From: an uncultured Bacteroidales bacterium
Lineage (GTDB): Bacteria > Bacteroidota > Bacteroidia > Bacteroidales > Paludibacteraceae
DNA length: 33,361 bases
NCBI GenBank assembly: GCA_946059305.1
Contig: CAMGMU010000018.1
Location: 1 to 33,361, forward strand
Reading direction: 5' to 3'
The translations under genes and the position numbers were made by a program. This document shows positions 26,167 to 33,361 of the stretch, one piece after another. The notes beneath the pieces were generated by a model, which was not told where the DNA came from, did no database searches, and worked only from the letters and a program-made list of their open reading frames with translations. Each line of letters begins with the position of its first letter. Position 1 is the first letter of the stretch.

Positions 26167-28547
26167 AATCTAAGCTCTTCATATTGCTAATTATGCTGCT
26201 GGCGTTTCCTGCGTGGGCTGCTGAAACGGTGCTTGTAGGCAATGTGCATGATGCCGCCACCGGAGAGCCGCTTCAGAATGTACAACTCTATTTTCGCGGT
26301 TTGAAAAAGGGAGTTGTGACCGATGTAAATGGGTTTTTCTTCATGCGAGTGGACTTGCTTAAGAAGGATAGGCTTGAGGTCTCGCTTGTGGGGTATAAGA
26401 AGCAGCATTATGATATCATGCCTGGGCAGGCGGTTGGTATGGAGGTCTATCTTGAGGAACGCATCAGCACTCTTAGCGAAGTGCTTGCTTTGCCTGGTGC
26501 GAATCAAGCGATTCCTCTTATGGAAGCGGTGAGAGCGAATCGACAAGTCAATGATGTAGCAAAACCGATAGCGGCTACTACTCATTATTTCATCTCTGAT
26601 ATTCATCCGCGATACTTAAAAAGGCGGTTATGGAAAGGTATGGAAGAAGGTATGTACATGCAGCCTGACAGCACTTTCCTAATTCCATTACCTAAGGAGG
26701 GCTATTCGCAGTATATGATTCCTATGCCCGAGCGGTTTAATTTTTATGAAAGCCACCTTCGGCTGATGGGGGCCACCTTACTTTCTCCATTGTCGCCTGC
26801 AGCCAATGGTTTTTATAACTTCTCGCTAATGGATTCTGCAACAGTGCATTACGATGGAAAGGTCGAAAAGCATTATAGGGTTCATTATTTCCCCAAAAAC
26901 AGTTTTAATCCTACGCTTGAGGGCGTACTTACGATTGATTCCGCCACTTATGGGCTGCGCGAAGTGACGGCTCGAGTACCTCGTGAAGTGGGTTTGAATT
27001 TTCTTACTGACCTACGCTATAATGCTCAATATATGCCCGATGGTACTCTCTGTCGAGAAGAGTTGCAGACCCTTATGGAGATGGCGGTAAAGACCGACTC
27101 TTCACATCTTTTCCCTTCGCTATTGGCATATAGGTTTTCAGAGCCTGAATGGGTAGGGTCTGCGCCCGATACCATTCAGCCTTTCGACTCTTCCTATACT
27201 GCATATTTGCAAAGCAGAATGCCCAAACATGCTGTTGTTTTGCCGGATGATTCGGTCATAAGGGCAACTCAAAAAGCGTTGCAAGAGACGCCATTGTTCA
27301 GGGTTGTGAAATGGCTTACTACGACTTTCTATACCGGTTATATGCCTACGGGAACAGCAGTAGATATTGGTGGAGTCAACGAGATTTTTCGCATCAACAA
27401 CGTGGAGCACCTTCACATGGGCCTGCCACTGCGTACTAATGCTCGAATGCATGAGCGTTTCAGTCTGGAAGGCTATATCGCTTGGGGCATCAAAGATAGA
27501 GGCTTGAAATACAATGCCGGTTTCAAATGGTTGCTTCCAACGGAGAGAAGGCAACAATTGCGTTTTTCCATTTCAGATCATTATGTGGAGCAGGATGTGT
27601 CGGCTTTCGGCGCGCTGAAAAATGAGAACGGACTTGGCGAAGATAATCTGCGCTTTACCTCTCGATTGTTCAATGGCATGACCAATAAGGCATTTACGTT
27701 TTCATCACTCGGCCGCAGGCAGGAAGTTCGCATAGCGATGGAGAGCGATTGGTTAGGCAGCTCAGGGGCTGTACCTACTGTGGAGACTACTTTCTCGCTC
27801 CAATTCGGCAGACAGGGGTATGGCGATGCGGCTGACTATCGGTATCGTGAGGCTCCGATGTTTGGGTATGCCTCTGTGCGCGGTTTGCTTCGCTTGAGTT
27901 GGGCAGAGAAAACGGCCGATTTGTATATGCGTCGTAGGCATTTGTATTCGCATTATCCGGTGGTCTATCTGGGTGCAGAATTAGGCAGTTACAGAATGCC
28001 GCAAGCGCCTTCATACGCTATGTACGGATTGCTCAATCTGATGGTAAGGCAGGATGTGTCGCTCGGAATGGGAGGGCGATTGCAATATTTGGTAGAAGGA
28101 GGAATGGTCATTGGAGCGGTTCCTTACCCGCTATTGTCTATCATGAGTGGAAACGCCGGCTACACCTATTCTCCTGACCGATTTACGCTCATGAGCAACT
28201 ATCAATATGCTGCGGATAGGTACTTGGCAGCCCACGTGCAATGGGATGGACGAGGCATTCTTTTCAATCAAATTCCGGGCGTGCGATATGCGCGCTTGCA
28301 TGAACTGCTGGAATTGAAGATTGCGTATGGTTCCCTCTCTGAAAAACATCGGCGAGTGATAGATTATCAGGAATATTTTGGGGAGCAGTTGATGCAACCG
28401 CTACGGATTCCCTACGTAGAATTTGGAGTGGGAATAGGCAATATTCTGCGGGTGGGAAACGTGTATAGTATTTGGCGTCTAACCGATCGTCAGAACCCTT
28501 ATTCTGCTCGATGGGGAGTTCGCTTCTGCTTTGACCTTTCTTTATAG
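26163..28547 (+). CDS. DUF5686-like outer-membrane protein with regulatory-like N-terminal domain
   Basis: A 794-residue envelope protein. The start codon is TTG at 26163, overlapping the xerD stop as TTGA; it yields a complete Sec signal MKSKLFILLIMLLAFPAWAA. A carboxypeptidase-regulatory-like domain (about 22-100; VGNVHDAATGEPLQNVQLYF) precedes a middle region with YRVHYFPKNSFNPTLEGVL and VTARVPREVGLNFLTDLRYN, features of DUF5686 proteins. The C-terminal half has many amphipathic beta strands ending GVRFCFDLSL, as in an outer-membrane barrel. The family's role is not established. I am fairly sure of the outer-membrane barrel, less so of the DUF label. Confidence 0.78.
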   Translation: MKSKLFILLIMLLAFPAWAAETVLVGNVHDAATGEPLQNVQLYFRGLKKGVVTDVNGFFFMRVDLLKKDRLEVSLVGYKKQHYDIMPGQAVGMEVYLEERISTLSEVLALPGANQAIPLMEAVRANRQVNDVAKPIAATTHYFISDIHPRYLKRRLWKGMEEGMYMQPDSTFLIPLPKEGYSQYMIPMPERFNFYESHLRLMGATLLSPLSPAANGFYNFSLMDSATVHYDGKVEKHYRVHYFPKNSFNPTLEGVLTIDSATYGLREVTARVPREVGLNFLTDLRYNAQYMPDGTLCREELQTLMEMAVKTDSSHLFPSLLAYRFSEPEWVGSAPDTIQPFDSSYTAYLQSRMPKHAVVLPDDSVIRATQKALQETPLFRVVKWLTTTFYTGYMPTGTAVDIGGVNEIFRINNVEHLHMGLPLRTNARMHERFSLEGYIAWGIKDRGLKYNAGFKWLLPTERRQQLRFSISDHYVEQDVSAFGALKNENGLGEDNLRFTSRLFNGMTNKAFTFSSLGRRQEVRIAMESDWLGSSGAVPTVETTFSLQFGRQGYGDAADYRYREAPMFGYASVRGLLRLSWAEKTADLYMRRRHLYSHYPVVYLGAELGSYRMPQAPSYAMYGLLNLMVRQDVSLGMGGRLQYLVEGGMVIGAVPYPLLSIMSGNAGYTYSPDRFTLMSNYQYAADRYLAAHVQWDGRGILFNQIPGVRYARLHELLELKIAYGSLSEKHRRVIDYQEYFGEQLMQPLRIPYVEFGVGIGNILRVGNVYSIWRLTDRQNPYSARWGVRFCFDLSL

Positions 28548-28636
28548 AAATCTTAAAAAATTATGTATTTTTGTAATTTTTTATTGCTGTTTATATAGAA
28601 TATTCAAAAAAAAATCGCATATTTTTAGTATTTTTC

Positions 28637-28667
28637 TTGGCCATATCAAAAAAAAGCATTATCTTTG
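28637..28667 (+). promoter_or_regulatory. promoter of the AraC-family regulator
   Basis: TTG at 28637-28639, 20 bases, TATCTTTG at 28660-28667. Transcription would start near 28674, leaving a leader of about 54 bases. Confidence 0.78.
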
Positions 28668-28727
28668 CCCTCGTGTTTCATGGTTATTAACCTAACGTTT
28701 TAGTAAGATTCCGGGTTTTTCCCGCAG

Positions 28728-29579
28728 ATGTGTAATATGGCTGAGAATAAAATTCCTTTGTTGGACTGTCCTTTTGATTATTTGATAGGGGATGCTACAG
28801 GTAAGGTGCTGAATGAATATGCTCGCTTCCCCTGTAAGATATTGTGTGGTGTATATGGGCTTGTAGTAAAGGGTAGTGCGCGCGCTACTGTGGATATAAC
28901 TCAATATGAACTTCACGAAGGTCAAGCGCTTATGCTCAAGCCCGGCAGTTTCCTGCTTATTCACGAGTTTACGGAAGATGCGCTTGTGTATTATATCATT
29001 TTCTCCTCTGCGTTTTTGGAGAAGAATACCTATCCTTCGCGCGTGTCGATGTCGCAAGTTCATGTGAAGAATCCTATTCTTGACCTTACTACTGAGCATG
29101 CTGAAGTACTAAAAGAAATGACGGAATTGCTCATCAAGGCATCCAATACGCGTCCTTCATTACTCAATTCATCAACAATGGTGCATATCTATAATATGCT
29201 CCACACAGCATATGTTGATTATGTTCAGCGCCATCAGCAAGAACCTGAGCAGATTAATGATCGCAAGGCTGAGATATATTATGAATACAGTGATTTGGTG
29301 ATGAAGCACTATCGCGAGTGGCATCACGTTTCTGAATATGCAGAGGCGATGCGTTTGACGCTACCGCATATCTGCTCAACCATTAAATCGTATAGTGGTA
29401 AAACGGCCGGAGAGATGATTACGGATGCCATCCTCACGGATGCCAAAGCACAACTCAAGATTACGAATCTTCAAGTGAAAGAGATTGCGTTCTCCCTCGG
29501 CTTTGAGAATGTGGCTTTCTTTAACCGATTCTTCAAATCGCATACCGGCCTCACGCCTAAAATGTATCGCAACAGTTGA
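28728..29579 (+). CDS. AraC-family transcriptional regulator
   Basis: A 283-residue regulator. The N-terminal part (about 10-95) looks like a small cupin-like sensing domain (EGQALMLKPGSFLLIHEF). The C-terminal about 100 residues are an AraC/XylS double helix-turn-helix: HHVSEYAEAMRLTLPHICSTIKSYSGKT, then ILTDAKAQLKITNLQVKEIAFSLGFENVAFFNRFFKSHTGLTPKMY. It is a single gene with its own promoter, convergent with the membrane-AraC gene. The start could also be at 28737 (MAENKIP). No target operon is adjacent, so ligand and targets are unknown. Confidence 0.92.
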   Translation: MCNMAENKIPLLDCPFDYLIGDATGKVLNEYARFPCKILCGVYGLVVKGSARATVDITQYELHEGQALMLKPGSFLLIHEFTEDALVYYIIFSSAFLEKNTYPSRVSMSQVHVKNPILDLTTEHAEVLKEMTELLIKASNTRPSLLNSSTMVHIYNMLHTAYVDYVQRHQQEPEQINDRKAEIYYEYSDLVMKHYREWHHVSEYAEAMRLTLPHICSTIKSYSGKTAGEMITDAILTDAKAQLKITNLQVKEIAFSLGFENVAFFNRFFKSHTGLTPKMYRNS

Positions 29580-29647
29580 AGCACAGCTTCCCTTCTGCGA
29601 TGCTGCAACCCCTTATACGGGCAGTATCTGCGATTATCGCATAACAA

Positions 29648-29688
29648 ACTGCGCAGCGGCTTCACTTTCGTAAAAGCGGCTGCGCAGT
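29648..29688. terminator. hairpin between convergent regulator genes
   Basis: ACTGCGCAGC (29648-29657) pairs with GCTGCGCAGT (29679-29688), and GCTT with AAGC just inside, past one G-G mismatch. It sits between the AraC stop (29579) and the membrane-AraC stop (29701). A U-run is weak on both sides, so it may end transcripts by structure or factor assistance. Confidence 0.55.
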
Positions 29689-29700
29689 AATCGTATGAGG

Positions 29701-30918
29701 TTATGCCTGATTGTTTGACGATTGACGCGAAGCATTCAGCCATTCGCGGGGCGTCTGATTGGTAAATTGGCGGAATTTTTTGCTGAAAGATGATGCATCT
29801 GAAAATCCGCAAGCTGCGGCAATGCGATCCTGTGTCTCGTTTGGATGCAAGACCATGTATCGTTGTGCGTGAAGTAGGCGCAACTTATTTGTGTATTCTC
29901 TAAACGTACAACCCATGCGTCTCTCGAGGATTGAATTGAGTAAAGTGGGCGATGTATTCAGTTGGAGCGCCAAATCCTCTATCGTAAGGTTGGGATTTTT
30001 ATACAACTGCTTATCCTCCATCAAGTCGATAATCTGATCCGTTACTTCGTCTTCATGTTCAAAGATTCTTCTTTCTTTTGGTATCTCTTGGGAGTTGCTG
30101 CCATCTACTAATGGGGATACAGTAAGTGGGTGCGTCATTTCGCGGAGAGTACCTTCATACATGTGTGATATGAGTCCAATATTACCGTATGCAAAAATAA
30201 GGGATGCCATGAATACGGATAAGCATGCTGACATATTGGGATGTTCCATCCAGAAGAATCGTCCCATACCCATACGCAGAATAACTAAAACGAAAAATAC
30301 CAACGAAACCCAGCAGTGGAGAATGAGTGGAGTGGCTTCTCCACCACGGAAAAGAAATCGAATAAGCGATCCGATTCCAAAGCGTTTCTTACGCAGATAA
30401 TAGATAATATAGGTGGTAACTATCAGTAGCTCTACTGCAAGCAAAACGTAGTAGAATGGGATATAGAGAAACAAAAATAATTTATAGAAAGAATGGTCAT
30501 ATTCAGGGAGAATAGTGCGAAAATTGTAATATGACTCCAAGAAGGCAGCCGTATTGTCTAATCCAATAATCATCATGATGCTCAAGCAGGCTGTGCCGTA
30601 AAAGATAGCAATAGTTCCAAGCCAGTAATAGCGGGAATATTCTTCTCGCTTATGCCGGTAAGAATATAGCATCATGAAGATAGCAAGCGGAACAAGAGGC
30701 GTAATGAAATGATTGAAGGTATCCGTAATGACAAAGACACGGAAGTCTACCATCCCTTCGGTTACGTAGAGCGCATCTGCGTATAGAAAAAGCAGAGATA
30801 GGCAAATGGCCCACGTGAAAATATTTTGGGTCTCCGTTTTGTCTTTCTTAACCAAAAACTCTATGAAATAGATAAAAGCAAAAGAAAACGGGAGCAATGT
30901 GATAAAATGATGCAACAT
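29701..30918 (-). CDS. multi-pass membrane AraC-family regulator A
   Basis: A 405-residue protein with a membrane sensor fused to a DNA-binding domain. About seven hydrophobic spans fill residues 1-260 (first MLHHFITLLPFSFAFIYFIEF; others around 35, 70, 97, 150, 195 and 230). After an acidic linker (about 275-305), an AraC helix-turn-helix domain follows (NPNLTIEDLALQLNTSPTLL; then CGFSDASSFSKKFRQFTNQTPREW). It would bind DNA while tethered to the inner membrane. The neighbour at 31098-32516 is a clear paralogue. I find no promoter match in the 179 bases upstream, so it may be read from the neighbour's promoter. The signal sensed and targets are unknown. Confidence 0.88.
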   Translation of the reverse strand: MLHHFITLLPFSFAFIYFIEFLVKKDKTETQNIFTWAICLSLLFLYADALYVTEGMVDFRVFVITDTFNHFITPLVPLAIFMMLYSYRHKREEYSRYYWLGTIAIFYGTACLSIMMIIGLDNTAAFLESYYNFRTILPEYDHSFYKLFLFLYIPFYYVLLAVELLIVTTYIIYYLRKKRFGIGSLIRFLFRGGEATPLILHCWVSLVFFVLVILRMGMGRFFWMEHPNMSACLSVFMASLIFAYGNIGLISHMYEGTLREMTHPLTVSPLVDGSNSQEIPKERRIFEHEDEVTDQIIDLMEDKQLYKNPNLTIEDLALQLNTSPTLLNSILERRMGCTFREYTNKLRLLHAQRYMVLHPNETQDRIAAACGFSDASSFSKKFRQFTNQTPREWLNASRQSSNNQA

Positions 30919-30999
30919 AAAATAGATACGTATGGAATGCTATAGATTGCTATTTGAAGAATTCATCCTATACCAACAATAACGACTATCGTAACCTCA

Positions 31000-31021
31000 A
31001 ATAAGAATAGGCTGTCTTATT
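31000..31021 (-). terminator. weak hairpin, perhaps a displaced terminator of regulator B
   Basis: AATAAGA (31000-31006) and TCTTATT (31015-31021) can pair around 8 bases. It lies directly beyond the MITE-like element. If that element is removed in thought, the hairpin follows the regulator's ancestral stop codon within a few bases. It is AT-rich and weak. Confidence 0.35.
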
Positions 31022-31026
31022 CTGTA

Positions 31027-31109
31027 GGTGGGTTCTAAAAATTAGCTTTAATACTTGTTACACACAATAATGAATAGTTTTTCTTAAGTGGGAATTTTTA
31101 GAACCCACC
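31027..31109. mobile_element. 83-bp MITE-like element with 17-bp terminal inverted repeats
   Basis: GGTGGGTTCTAAAAATT at 31027-31043 is the exact reverse complement of 31093-31109. The element is flanked by TGTA on both sides (31023-31026 and 31110-31113), as a 4-bp target-site duplication. The 49-base interior has no coding potential. The right arm supplies the last codons of the regulator gene (Gly-Gly-Phe-stop). Removing the element and one TGTA would leave Lys-Thr-Thr-Glu-stop. The parent transposase family is not identifiable. As RNA the element would also form an 18-bp stem-loop, so a terminator-like structure is the alternative reading. Confidence 0.6.
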
Positions 31110-32516
31110 TGTAGTCTTTTTGGCTGCCGCTCTTTCAGCCTCCCGAGCTGCCATGCGTTGCGCATGTTCAGCGGCTTGTTGTGCTTCATGAGCTGCCCAT
31201 TCGCGGGGAGTCATACCCGTCAGTTGATGGAATTTGCGATTAAAAGAAGCAGCATCTTGATATCCACATGATGTAGCAACTGCCTCTTGGTTATGAGCTG
31301 GATTCTGCCGCATATACTGTTTGGCATAGCGGATACGCAGACGGTTGACGTAATCGCGGAAAGTCTCGTGCATGAGCTGATTCACCACGCGGGAAATATA
31401 TACGCGATTTGTGCCTAATTCTGACGCTATATCTTCAATGGTGAGATTGGGGTTAAGGAATAATAAATCATCTTCCATGAGTTTCTTCAGGCTGCGCAAC
31501 ATCTTATCCGCGTCTTCCGGAAGGCCTGCCGATGCGGCTTTCTGAGGTAGTGGATTGCTGGGAACAATGTCCGAATCCATCTCTTCTTTAGTAGTGCCTC
31601 TTTCTGCAAACGTGTACTGCTGGAAGAGCGACTTGATGGTGAAGACTTGCGTAGGGAAATGTTTGGACGCCGTACCAAAAAGATAAAAATCCTGCGCGAG
31701 CAATATGCTGTAGAGAATGGCAAGTATGGGATAAGTGCGGAAAAGGTCAACGCCGATTACGATGCGCAAAACGCCTAAGATGGCATATCCAATTATGAGC
31801 ACCGTCATCAAGTAGAAAGAAGATATTGTTTCTCCTTTAAACACGAATCGGAAGAACTGGCCAACTGGCACTTTGTTGCGAATGCACTCGAGAATATCAT
31901 AAATAGTCAGCCATCCAATGCCAAACAGAATCAGTCCGTAATAAATGGGTCGAGATAAGATAATATGGAAAAGATAAACTTCCGATCGGAATCCTAAAGG
32001 CAAAGTGTCAAGACCTCCCAACCCAGTGAAGAAATTATACGTTTCTTGCTGACTGACCAGAATACCTTGCAGTTCCATTAAATTATTCACTCCTGCAAGT
32101 ACGATGGACATCAATAACATTGATGAATAAATCGACATGACGATGGTTACGAAAGCAATCAGTCGATTTGGCGCATTGCCTCCGGTGATCGTACGTAGGA
32201 GCACGTAACCCAAAAAAGGAATAATGGGGGTCGTCATGGCAGATAGCAGGTCGAGTACGAAATTGGCTCTGAAGCTGTTTGCTGGACATAGATAAAGCGC
32301 ATCGCCCAACGATGCAGGAATCGCAAGGATTAGTATCCACATTAGCAGATGCTGCGTGCGGTTCTTTTTGTATTTTAGCGCCAGCATGATTGCAAACAGG
32401 ATGCAAACGGAGGCCGGCAAATAAAGAATAAACTCGTATAACATACTAACTGACTCTTCGTTGATACCATTAAAAACAATAAAATTGGCAATACATAAAA
32501 TCAAAAGTGGTTTCAT
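31098..32516 (-). CDS. multi-pass membrane AraC-family regulator B
   Basis: A 472-residue paralogue of the protein at 29701-30918. Several membrane spans occupy about 1-290. From residue 25 the sequence MLYEFILYLPASVCILFAIM aligns with the start of regulator A, and GDALYL with its ADALYV, so a start at 32444 is possible. The start at 32516 is kept because a leader ORF ends on it (ATGA overlap). The AraC domain (about 340-440) has NPNLTIEDIASELGTNRVYI and CGYQDAASFNRKFHQLTGMT followed by PREW. An Ala/Arg/Glu-rich tail (about 440-468) is unusual for the family. The last codons lie within the MITE-like terminal repeat. Targets are unknown; A and B may act as a pair. Confidence 0.86.
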   Translation of the reverse strand: MKPLLILCIANFIVFNGINEESVSMLYEFILYLPASVCILFAIMLALKYKKNRTQHLLMWILILAIPASLGDALYLCPANSFRANFVLDLLSAMTTPIIPFLGYVLLRTITGGNAPNRLIAFVTIVMSIYSSMLLMSIVLAGVNNLMELQGILVSQQETYNFFTGLGGLDTLPLGFRSEVYLFHIILSRPIYYGLILFGIGWLTIYDILECIRNKVPVGQFFRFVFKGETISSFYLMTVLIIGYAILGVLRIVIGVDLFRTYPILAILYSILLAQDFYLFGTASKHFPTQVFTIKSLFQQYTFAERGTTKEEMDSDIVPSNPLPQKAASAGLPEDADKMLRSLKKLMEDDLLFLNPNLTIEDIASELGTNRVYISRVVNQLMHETFRDYVNRLRIRYAKQYMRQNPAHNQEAVATSCGYQDAASFNRKFHQLTGMTPREWAAHEAQQAAEHAQRMAAREAERAAAKKTTGGF

Positions 32517-32605
32517 GGATGGGGGAGAGGACTATTTCGAAGTGTTAGCAGATTGATAATCAGCATTTTACCCCCCCCATAGCTGTTTTGTGTGCCATGA
32601 GTCAT
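32513..32605 (-). CDS. possible leader ORF with a G8 tract
   Basis: A 30-codon open frame starts at an ATG (32605) about 28 bases downstream of the predicted transcription start and ends TGA overlapping the regulator's ATG as ATGA. It encodes MTHGTQNSYGGGKMLIINLL plus ten residues. A run of eight G (32571-32578 as C on the plus strand) lies inside it, coding Gly-Gly-Gly. It may couple translation of regulator B. The peptide has no recognisable family, and coding is unproven. Confidence 0.3.
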   Translation of the reverse strand: MTHGTQNSYGGGKMLIINLLTLRNSPLPHP

Positions 32606-32639
32606 TGCCAAAAAGAGACTTCCGGTTAGAAGAGTGCTG

Positions 32640-32670
32640 CAAAGGTACAAAAAATTTACGAAATGACAAA
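32640..32670 (-). promoter_or_regulatory. promoter of membrane AraC regulator B
   Basis: On the minus strand: TTTG at 32670-32667, 19 bases, TACCTTTG at 32647-32640. Transcription would begin about 32633, leaving a leader of some 117 bases to the ATG at 32516, with the leader ORF and G8 tract inside it. Confidence 0.72.
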
Positions 32671-32804
32671 ATATTTTTTTACTTTTTTTAAAACTTTTTT
32701 TCTTTGTCATTTTTTTTGAATGGAATAAGCCGTTCTTGTCGAATTTCGATTTCCTTCTGATGCGATACTATATGATATAAGGACTAAATCAACAATTTTA
32801 GAAT

Positions 32805-32892
32805 ACGAGTCAACCTTTTCAGGAAACGTGTTAACAATGTACGATTATTAAGAAACGACATCCGTAAACGAGTCAACCTTTTTCAGTACAAA
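32805..32892 (+). repeat. two T-rich repeats related to the 14.5-kb array
   Basis: ACGAGTCAACCTTTTCAG occurs at 32805-32822 and, with one extra T, at 32868-32886. The form GTCAACCTTTTCAGGAAA resembles GTCTACTTTCTTAGGAAA in the array at 14524-14680. Downstream, AGACACGAT (32897-32905) also recurs at 14616-14624 beside the other array. Confidence 0.55.
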
Positions 32893-32943
32893 GCACAGAC
32901 ACGATAATTGCAGGCAGTTTGGAGGTGGATTTTTCGCAAACTA

Positions 32944-32987
32944 TGCATTAAGTCTGCATTAAGTCTGCAACAAGTATGCAACCGGTC
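32944..32987 (+). repeat. four 11-bp TGCA tandem repeats
   Basis: Four exact 11-base units start at 32944, 32955, 32966 and 32977. The first two are TGCATTAAGTC; the third is TGCAACAAGTA; the fourth is TGCAACCGGTC. The array at 14699-14741 has the same unit length, the same TGCATTAAGT unit and the same CCGGT ending. Confidence 0.7.
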
Positions 32988-33133
32988 TATTAGAAGGCAC
33001 AAAAATCAGAATATGCTGAGCGATGGATATTAGGACGGAGATAGTATCTCCTGCCAACGAACAATACAAAATAGCGCTTCGCGCGTTCAAAAGGCCGGAG
33101 GGCGGTCCAGAGGTGGGAGCCGCCACACCCGTT

Positions 33134-33250
33134 TACGCAGAAAACGCAGTTTGCGCACCGTGCGGAAATCATACCCTTTCCGCAGAAAACGCAGTTTACG
33201 CACGCTTCTCAATATGCACTACTTACGCATAGTGCGCAAACTGCGGAAAC
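33134..33250. repeat. direct and inverted GCAG-type repeats
   Basis: CGCAGAAAACGCAGTTT occurs at 33136-33152 and 33181-33197. CGCAGTTTGCGCA (33145-33157) has its exact reverse complement at 33233-33245, so the segment can fold into a long stem. Copies are 45 bases apart. Confidence 0.65.
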
Positions 33251-33296
33251 AGTGGTGGAACGCTTCCCCATAAAAGGGTATTCAGCTTAAAGCAGC

Positions 33297-33361
33297 TTAT
33301 CCGTTATTATCCGGCATTATCCGGCATTATCTGTTACTATCCGGCATTATCCGGCATTAAG
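33297..33361 (+). repeat. 10-bp tandem repeat array reaching the window edge
   Basis: Six units of ten bases from 33297: TTATCCGGCA at 33307, 33317 and 33347, with variants TTATCCGTTA (33297), TTATCTGTTA (33327) and CTATCCGGCA (33337). The last full unit is followed by TTAAG at the window end, so the array may end or continue there. Units share TTATCC with a site at 14741-14746. Confidence 0.75.

Larger units (their letters stand above)
32671..33361. other. repeat-rich non-coding region at the right window edge
   Basis: About 690 bases without a convincing gene on either strand. It begins with a T-rich tract next to the regulator promoter and then contains T-rich repeats (32805-32892), 11-bp TGCA repeats (32944-32987), direct and inverted GCAG-type repeats (33134-33250) and a 10-bp tandem array (33297-33361). 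Two small open frames here (32990-33172 minus and 33023-33232 plus) overlap the repeats and have no protein character. Confidence 0.7.

Noticed and set aside
32606..32710. Upstream part of the 65-codon minus-strand frame ahead of regulator B
   Set aside because: Its start lies upstream of the predicted promoter, so only the portion from 32605 could be translated from that transcript.
32990..33232. Small frames at the right edge on both strands
   Set aside because: They consist largely of the direct and inverted repeats and show no protein-like composition.

Overview
The window reads as chromosomal DNA of a member of the Bacteroidales (phylum Bacteroidota). It has a SusC/SusD pair, SusE/F-type glycan-binding proteins, a SusR-type regulator, and an L34 - RbfA - FtsX-like permease - XerD neighbourhood. 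It also has repeated matches to the phylum's promoter form (TTG or TTTG, about 20 bases, TAnnTTTG). Five promoters (at 11760, 11919, 17447, 17496, 22737 and also 28637) show an exact 20-base spacer, and several of them settle start codons.

Region 1 (1-11790, minus strand) is a polysaccharide utilisation locus. In transcription order it encodes a non-lipidated SusE/F-like protein with a C-terminal sorting-like tail, SusC, SusD, a SusE/F-like lipoprotein, a GH66 dextranase-family lipoprotein and a GH97 alpha-glucosidase with SusB-type catalytic glutamates. GH66 plus GH97 points to dextran or another alpha-1,6-glucan. A divergent gene (11971-13695) encodes a membrane-spanning SusR-type regulator (DUF6377-like). 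A perfect palindromic terminator at 172-199 separates the operon from a gene that probably ends at 116.

Region 2 (13696-15835) is mostly non-coding and unusually rich in repeats: nested long inverted repeats (22 and 30 bp, both perfect), an array of about 20-bp T-rich repeats, 11-bp TGCA repeats, and GGAAC-hairpin repeats. One small Ser/Thr/Gly-rich secreted protein (14966-15610) with a C-terminal PIGD-membrane-Arg/Lys signal lies inside it.

Region 3 (15836-28547) is largely core genes. nadB diverges from a tight operon dacB - biotin ligase - rmlB - PL1 pectate lyase. Next comes rpmH (too short for routine ORF lists), with a highly structured leader, then rbfA - LolC/E-like permease - small lipoprotein - xerD - DUF5686-like protein, the last four joined by overlaps.

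Region 4 (28548-33361) holds a soluble AraC regulator and, convergent to it, two paralogous regulators that fuse a multi-pass membrane domain to an AraC DNA-binding domain. An 83-bp MITE-like element with 17-bp terminal inverted repeats and a TGTA duplication sits at the end of the second one and supplies its stop codon. The right end is another repeat-rich non-coding stretch that shares motifs with Region 2.

The most unusual signals are the paired intergenic repeat islands, the MITE-like insertion, the G8 tract in a leader ORF before the second membrane AraC gene, and the sorting-like C-termini. All assignments come from reading the sequence and from family knowledge; no database search was run.
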